Shown here: piece after piece, positions 58,331 to 64,000 of the stretch | How positions within the stretch are numbered: the stretch's first letter is position 1 | Layout: every line of letters starts with the position of its first letter | DNA from: Cristatella mucedo | Lineage: Eukaryota; Bryozoa; Phylactolaemata; Cristatellidae | DNA: 64,000 nucleotides | NCBI GenBank assembly: GCA_009760855.2 | Contig: WPIO01000006.1 | Coordinates: 3,644,501 to 3,708,500 of the forward strand | Direction of reading: 5' to 3' | Made by a program: the position numbers and the translations under genes | Notes under the pieces: model-generated | The model's database searches: none | Seen by the model: only the letters and a program-made list of their open reading frames with translations | Told to the model about the DNA's origin: nothing

Positions 58331-59604
58331 AGTATTAAAGTATAAACTATTAAAGCTCTCTACTTCTATCTTCTATCCGACGAGGTTTGCAACTCTTTAT
58401 GTTCAACCACATCTAGGTGCGAACCACATCCAAGCCAAGGAACTAGCACTGCGAGCTGCGATTTGGTATCCTGCGTGCTTAATGCATTCGCTGGGCTGCG
58501 GAATAAATAAAGTGTCTAATTACTGATGTTAATAACTCCACCTGTTCTGTCAATTCGTCTTCCAACCGGAAAGTCGGCAGCTGTGCAAGGCGACTTGCTA
58601 CGAGACGATTCGCTTTTCATGTGCACCAAGTTTGATAAGTACTCACGGCAGTTCTTTGCCTTGGTTTGCCGCTCAAAAGCACATCTGCCGGCTCAGTTCA
58701 TATAGTGGTTTTTTGTTAAGTCGCTGTAGAAGCAGAAACTTAGTTGTTGCCATTATTATAATAGTTGTGAAATTATCTAATAGTGAAACATTAATTGATG
58801 CTTTCCATATGGAAAACTTAATACGCAAATAATATATTGGCTTCAGATCATACTCTATGTAATCAACGTCCGGTCGACTCTATTATTACAAAGCCGTGGA
58901 ACGGCTTTCGATTACGTTTCTCACTTAATCATACTGTGGGTATCGTTCTAGACCTGCTGCCGGTATTGATATTACTAACATCTGGATGCACGGCTAGTGA
59001 ATTTTAGAAGCAACTAGCTGTGCAGCCAATACTTAACCGCGTTGAGTCAGCTGTGTCTTCACCAGAGAAATCAATCCAAAAGTATGCACATAAAAGTCGG
59101 GTTTACTCACTTCCTTCGTTTAACAGCCCAGACTGTCAGATAATCTCCGGCTTGCACGGCGATACTTACCAAAGTAGGCGCGATAGCTCTACCCGGATAG
59201 CACAGGACCGGTAACTTCAAGATTCCCGTTCGAGGCGAAATTTCTTTTACGTAATGCAGTCAAGCGAAGAAGACTGTCGGTCGCTATATTTTTCAATAGC
59301 CGCTTTACTTGCATCTGCTGCTGAAAAAGCCACGCATTCATATTCAGCCATTCATTCGTGTTACTTGCGGATACTTGTGGCGGCGGACCGCTCCATATAT
59401 GACAGTATGGTAGTTTCCCCTACGTGCCCGGCCTCACGGACGTACGTCGTGGAAGGGATTGGCTCTCTGTTCGCCGATCGCAGCGTCATGATTGCGACTT
59501 GACAACAGATTTATAACTATTGACATCGAATCCTAGAGCACACAGGCTACTGACTGCTCCGTTCTCTAGGCTTTGACAGCTAGGCTACTGAGTATTGACA
59601 TGAC
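58331..59604. other. No recognised feature
   Basis: About 1.3 kb of intergenic DNA with several short frames of no recognisable family. Confidence 0.4.
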
Positions 59605-59785
59605 AGTACATGACTGCCCCAGGGTCTTAGCCCAGGAGATAGGCTGCGCTCTCTTCACCACCCAGGTCGTGGGTTCGAGCCCTGCAATAGGCGATTCTGT
59701 ATCACCCGCTTTACAATCGATGTGTGATAGACGTAAAGGGAAAATTTTTCCGCTATATAAATAAGGCTGCTAAGTCAGCTTTTTC
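59605..59785 (+). mobile_element. SINE-1 copy
   Basis: The + strand has A-box-like GGTCTTAGCCCAGGAGAT, B box GTGGGTTCGAGCCCTGC (59669-59685), the 'GGCGATTCTGTATCACC' body and AATAAGGCTGCTAAGTCAGC at the end. The head is diverged. Confidence 0.75.
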
Positions 59786-60099
59786 ATGGCGTTTATGCCG
59801 CTTGACCGCTAGATTATCATATAACGGTTACCAGCCATTAATTTAGGAGCCGCCGATCACGTACGTCAGCAGCAGTAGTCTGGCGGCTGAAGAAAGTCGG
59901 CGTTTCAGTAACCCGCACCAGTTTTACCTCATTTTTGTGGCGTACCCTCAATAAGGGCAAACGTCGCCTGCGGGAACGCGTCGGCACGATAGCTGCTCGT
60001 ACCTCACGACCTCATACGTCATCAGTTCGGATTCCGGCAGCCATTGTTCCTTATCCAGATGGCTGGTCGCCCGCCGGTCGTCGTGCCTGTAGAGTTAAG
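59786..60099. other. No recognised feature
   Basis: About 300 bases, somewhat CpG-rich at 59940-60080. No feature recognised. Confidence 0.35.
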
Positions 60100-60101
60100 C
60101 T

Positions 60102-60137
<36 letters not shown>

Positions 60138-61140
60138 CACTTGATAAAGGGCCCTCAAAGAACTCAATCTTTTTCTGTGCGCTTTACATTTGCTGCAAAG
60201 GAAAACGCGATTGAATGGTGAGTAATAACAAGCTTGATAAACAGCATGAATAACATGGTTAGGGGTGACATGCACAGGGTCAGCATGCAAATGTGGTTAG
60301 TGGCAGCATGCACAGTGTCAGTACGCATAAGCACATCAAGGACGAATCACAGGGACCCACTAAATGCTGTCCTAAATAGGTATGTTTTTAAGTTCTTTTT
60401 AAATGAGGTCAAGCCAGGGGATGTTGTGACGCATGTCGGGAGGAAGTTCTAGGCTTTGGGAGCATACGAACTAAATGCACTGTCTCCAAAAGATTTGAGG
60501 TTTGTGCGAGGTATTATTAAACCAACTTACTAGTTATGGGCAAACCCAGTGTGATTCAGAGATTTGAAAGGCTGACTCTCAAAATTGGCTCTGCCAGCAT
60601 ATCTCCTGTTGAATCAGCTCGAAATCTAGGTGTCATATTCCAAAGCGACCTCTCGTTAGACGACCACATCAGCTCCACAGTCAAATCAGCCTATTTTCAG
60701 CTTCATAACATTGCTAAAATTAGGGCTTGTTTAGATAAAGATACCACGTCCAAGTTGGTCCATGCATTCGTGACATCCCATCTCGACTTCTGCAACTCAC
60801 TGCTTACTGGTCTACCAGCATGTGCGATCAGGCGATTGCAGCTGGTGCAAAGCTCTGCAGCTAGGCTTGTCTGTCGTGAGAGTCGCAGTTGCCACATTAC
60901 TCCACTTCTCGCCGACCTGCACTGGCTACCAATCAAGCAACGGATTGACTTCAAGGTCTTGTCGCTCACTTTTAGGTCCCTTCATTCTATGGCTCCAGCC
61001 TATCTCTCAGATATACTCCCCCATCAGGCCAAGCATCGTACCACCCGCTTTTCGGAATCCAGCAGTCTACAAATACCGCGTACAAACCTTAAATCCTTTG
61101 GAGACCATGCATTTAGTTCGTATGCTCCCAAAGATTGCCA
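60102..61140. mobile_element. LINE-B copy with an inverted 5' part
   Basis: 60102-60518 is the LINE-B 3' UTR on the minus strand, beginning with (AAT)n at 60102-60136. From about 60519 the orientation flips: 60536-61135 encodes RT C-terminal residues on the + strand (MGKPSVIQRFERLTLKIGSA, NLGVIFQSDLSLDDHISSTV, LDKDTTSKLVHAFVTSHLDF, LLADLHWLPIKQRIDFKVLS, KSFGDHAFSSYAPKD). About 50 bases around GTATGCTCCCAAA are present on both sides of the flip. This layout is what twin priming of a single LINE insertion would leave. Confidence 0.75.
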
Positions 61141-61625
61141 GATTGCCAGCTATACTGCAAAAATACTTACGCTGACCCGCAAGGCCCGCCACGGCTCGGC
61201 TCCTTCACGCCTGGCTGAACCGCTGCACCGGTTTCAGCCTCATCGTGTCCTCAGGTCCTGTATTGATGATAAATTAGCTGTTCTCTGACTCCGCTTAAAG
61301 ACCGTTGGCGGCAGAAGCTTTTGCTCTGCTGGTCCTAGGCTGTGAAACACGCTTCCACGATTCTTACGCAACGACAACTACTCTCCCGCTGCCGAATGTG
61401 GCTGATCCTTTCCAGCGGTCCTGAGCTGCTACTTCCATGCTAGTCACTACCTCAAGTGCTCTCCTGACTCATCCATGCTTCTCACTTCCTCTGTGTTGCC
61501 TGAGATGAAGTCTGTTGGCTACCAAATGCGTGCCGAAAGCCGCTTAGGCTCTGAATGCGCTATACAAAACTTTCCTGCCTAACATAGTCTTTGTGGAATT
61601 AGAGACAAAGATACATATATGCAAA
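61141..61625 (+). mobile_element. LINE-A 3' fragment fused in frame to LINE-B RT
   Basis: The + strand has TTACGCTGACCCGCAAGGCC, the AELLHQFQP-like AEPLHRFQP and CIDDKLAVL residues, then the 3' UTR ending near GACAAAGATACATATATG. The open frame 60536-61288 runs from LINE-B into this LINE-A piece, making a 250-codon chimaeric frame. Most likely this is a chance in-frame junction of two insertions. Confidence 0.8.
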
Positions 61626-61643
61626 TTGCATATATGCAAATTG
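61611..61643. repeat. Short tandem duplication at the LINE-A end
   Basis: The unit ATATATGCAAATTGC occurs twice in a row. It contains an ATGCAAAT octamer-like motif, which I take as coincidental. Confidence 0.6.
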
Positions 61644-61649
61644 CTTTCT

Positions 61650-63603
61650 AGAAGAAGCCCCAAAGCATAGTCCCCAGTCAGAAAGCACTCACCCTGCTCC
61701 TCCTCCGCGTATTCGCTCCCGTTCGTGTTTTTTCGTCGAATTTGTCAAGGTCAGGGCACCAATTATGGACTTTGAGAGGAGGCATTCCATCTCATCTAGG
61801 TTTTAGGCCCAATTCTCTATGAAAGCCTGAACCAGGTGCTCATAGTTTACAGATGAACTGACACCCGATAATCTGTGACGCCATATTCAATACTGTGCTT
61901 TCAATTTATGTGAACTTATTTTTCACTATGCTGACACAGATAGGGTTCAAGTGCTCAATCGCTTCCCGCAGGCTCGTGCTTCTCTGTAACTACAAAAATT
62001 TTATTTTCATGCGCTCAAAAAATGATTTCCATCGACTTCCTCGCGGCTGGAATCGTACTACGTTTGAGAGTATAGCAGAATTCTCAGAAACGCTGAGTAA
62101 GATTGAGTCCCTCTTTCAGATCTTCTGAATCGATCAGCAGCTTTTGATACCAGTTCTTCTAAATCTGCTGGCAACTTTTGATACCATTAACCTGTAACCA
62201 TTAACCATACCGTTAACTTGAGGCCGCGTCATTTCCTAGAACACACCGAGCGTAGCCTCCCCTGACGCCGTCGGATGTTTTCTATCCAACTAGCCAAAAT
62301 ATAGACAGCAATACTTCCGGAATTGCATAGGAGGATATGTACAGCTTAATACCCGCTCTGTCTTATATTTGCGAGGATTGACAGACCGACATGGGTCCAT
62401 GCTGCACTTGCATAAATATTTACATAGTCTCCTCTGCATCACGACGGGCAAGAAAAATCTATGCGTTCTCTAAATGCCGCCGAGCGTGCGATTAGCAGCA
62501 AAAAAACAAAGTTTTAAATTACAGTACTACCATCCTATAAGTTGGCGGGTGTAATTTAAACGAGCCTGTAACGTATCTCGGTTTAGACTCGCCAAAGCCG
62601 CACGCACACGCCAACGGCGGAGAGAGAGAGAGAGAGAATACAGCGGGTCCTCTCGAAGTACAGTACGAGCAAGCGAAGACGGCAGTGGGGGCGGAGCCAA
62701 GGCTGACCTTTGAGAAATAAGTTCATCCAGCGTAGCATTTAGAGCTGTGATTTCAGGTACTTACGCCACCTGCTGCCGATGCTTCGTGAACTTGAGACCG
62801 ATGCTAGCAGTACAGCTGTTAGCTCATTCGCTGTTAGCTCATAATATTAGTATCTGTTAGCGCATAATCAGACTGAGCCACAAATTTTGTCAATGTAGTC
62901 AGCTAATCAAAATATCTTTCTTTCACGATATTAATGAATGATAAAGAGAAAGTTGCCCTTAGCATTCGTTCAGTCACATGAGGTAGTGGTTGTCAGAATT
63001 GAAATAGCTACTTACTGCTTGGTTTAGCCATCGGAGAGATGTTGATCAAACTGTAGATTCAAGTTTTCTGCTCGAACCCCTCCTTACTATTAGCTGCTTC
63101 TGAAGCAACCAGGGGGTGACATTTCAATACGTATCCACTTTTTGATGATCGCAATTTTATAGTAGTAGTTCTGACTTCAAGTAAAAGGTCTAGGCCACCT
63201 CGACGCCATTTTCAATGCACGACAATCGCACGACTCCGGCTACAATCGGTTCACGAATCAAGATAGACCATCACTAAAATCTGGTGTTTTATGTAAGATG
63301 TTCGTGGCTGCTGTAAGAGTTTCTTGGTCAGATATTAAAATGAAGTCCATATTATTTACCACCCGTCCTAAAAGAAGAAGTTGTACAAATACTGTGACTT
63401 TTGAGCTTATGAGCGTTAGGCCCTGCAGAAAAGGCTTGATTTCGGACTGTAACAGATTTGCCGTCCGGAATTAGATTTTGTTTGTTTTATTCCTGCTTGT
63501 AGTTTTAAGGTAACGTTGCTTAACAATACATTATCTTATATTTGAAGACCACTGAGGCAAGAACATTCGCTTGACGAATTACTAAAGCTTGCAAGATAAC
63601 AGC
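61650..63603 (+). promoter_or_regulatory. Region upstream of gene C, possible promoter near 62560-62760
   Basis: Free of recognisable LINE and SINE copies, unlike most intergenic DNA here. A (GA)n run at 62620-62637 and a GC box (GGGGCGGAGC, 62687-62698) lie in a locally CpG-richer patch about 900 bases upstream of the gene C start codon. A 5' UTR exon spliced to an acceptor near 63547 (TATATTTGAAG) or 63595 (GCTTGCAAG) would be needed to connect them. No TATA box is evident at the right distance. This is inference only. Confidence 0.35.
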
Positions 63604-63817
63604 ATGAGTCAGTTAGTAGGACTCAGAGTTGTTAGAGGTCCTAATTGGAAATGGCAGACGCAAGATGGCGGAGAAGGATATGTTGGAACAGTTGTTTCCA
63701 TAAATTCCTCATTAAATCCAACTGCGGTTGTTCGCTGGGATTGTGGCACTCAAGCTTTGTACAGAATAGGCCCTGACTCAGCGTACGATCTGCGAATTTT
63801 GGATAACGCAACAAGTG
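63604..63817 (+). CDS. Gene C: first coding exon, MIB_HERC2 domain of a Mind bomb-like E3 ligase (partial gene)
   Basis: The start of a third MIB-family gene, running off the window. The ATG at 63604 has A at -3. The exon encodes [20 protein letters not shown], then [13 protein letters not shown] and a segment ending [16 protein letters not shown], the MIB_HERC2 fold with its xRVVRGPDWxWxxQDGG and AYDLRILD signatures. In MIB proteins this first domain, together with a ZZ finger and a second MIB_HERC2 domain, binds the N-box of Notch ligands. The likely donor is AGTG|GTATGT at 63817/63818, leaving phase 1; the ZZ finger would follow in the next exon. Reading through the donor, the frame stays open to a stop at 63850. 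Against HERC2: the domain sits at the extreme N terminus, as in MIB. Confidence 0.88.
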
Positions 63818-64000
63818 GTATGTCACAAACGTGTGAAGTCGTTATTCTGTAGTGTGCATGCTATACATTATTGGAGTCAGTGGCCGCTTGTGAAACATGA
63901 TTCAGATATTCTTAAGGCTGTTACATGAAGTGGATCATTGAAATTAATTAACGATTGTTATTGGTATTATAAACCTGAGTCATTGCGTTAAATGAAAACT
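63818..64000 (+). other. Gene C intron 1 (start)
   Basis: Begins with GTATGT and is AT-rich to the window end. No feature recognised. Confidence 0.6.

Noticed and set aside
60536-61288. A host gene of 250 residues
   Set aside because: The product is LINE-B RT C terminus joined to a LINE-A tail, not a host protein.
63589-63603. Upstream TTG as the start of gene C
   Set aside because: Non-ATG start is unlikely in an animal gene; the ATG at 63604 has a good context and gives the expected N terminus before the MIB_HERC2 domain.
63818-63852. Reading gene C through to the stop at 63850 as a small 82-residue protein
   Set aside because: A good donor (GTATGT) lies at 63818 exactly where MIB proteins continue into the ZZ finger. 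A short read-through product is possible but less likely.

Overview
This is animal (metazoan) nuclear DNA. It has intron-rich genes with canonical GT-AG junctions, long repeat-filled introns, many truncated non-LTR retrotransposons, tRNA-derived SINEs and microsatellites. The only host genes I can recognise belong to the Mind bomb (MIB) family of RING E3 ubiquitin ligases, which ubiquitinate Notch ligands. I cannot place the species further; nothing prokaryotic or viral is seen.

Host genes, all on the + strand and in tandem: (1) Gene A is represented only by its last exon, ending at 2346, which encodes a MIB-type C-terminal RING. (2) Gene B appears complete from 12668 to 45206: ten coding exons, 1,641 nt, 546 residues. 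I rebuilt it by hand; every exon junction keeps phase and every intron is GT-AG. It encodes one MIB repeat (REP/SH3_15-like), about eight ankyrin repeats and one RING. It lacks the N-terminal MIB_HERC2-ZZ-MIB_HERC2 module of classical MIB proteins, and an in-frame stop lies directly before its ATG. (3) Gene C begins at 63604 with a first coding exon encoding a MIB_HERC2 domain and runs off the window.

The rest is mostly repeats. LINE-A (CR1/L2-like reverse transcriptase, 3' end in ACATT units) has copies at 771, 8641, 27735, 30660, 42329, 53988 and 61141. LINE-B (related clade, with an endonuclease region in its longest copy, 3' end in ATT/GTT units) has many fragments; the longest is 34640-37745. 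SINE-1 (tRNA-like head) has about eleven copies. SINE-2 (tRNA-like head joined to a LINE-B-like 3' tail) has three. There are also a 615-bp terminal-inverted-repeat element (32341-32955), a roughly 0.85-kb long inverted repeat (about 51170-52012), an ATTCGG-rich element (47670-48030) and large microsatellites.

Layout: 1-3070 end of gene A and a GC-rich block; 3071-12600 intergenic repeats; 12602-45206 gene B; 45207-63603 intergenic repeats and a possible upstream region of gene C; 63604-64000 start of gene C. If the three genes act in one pathway it would be ligand ubiquitination in Notch signalling, with gene B, lacking the main ligand-binding module, as the likely odd one out. That role is inference.
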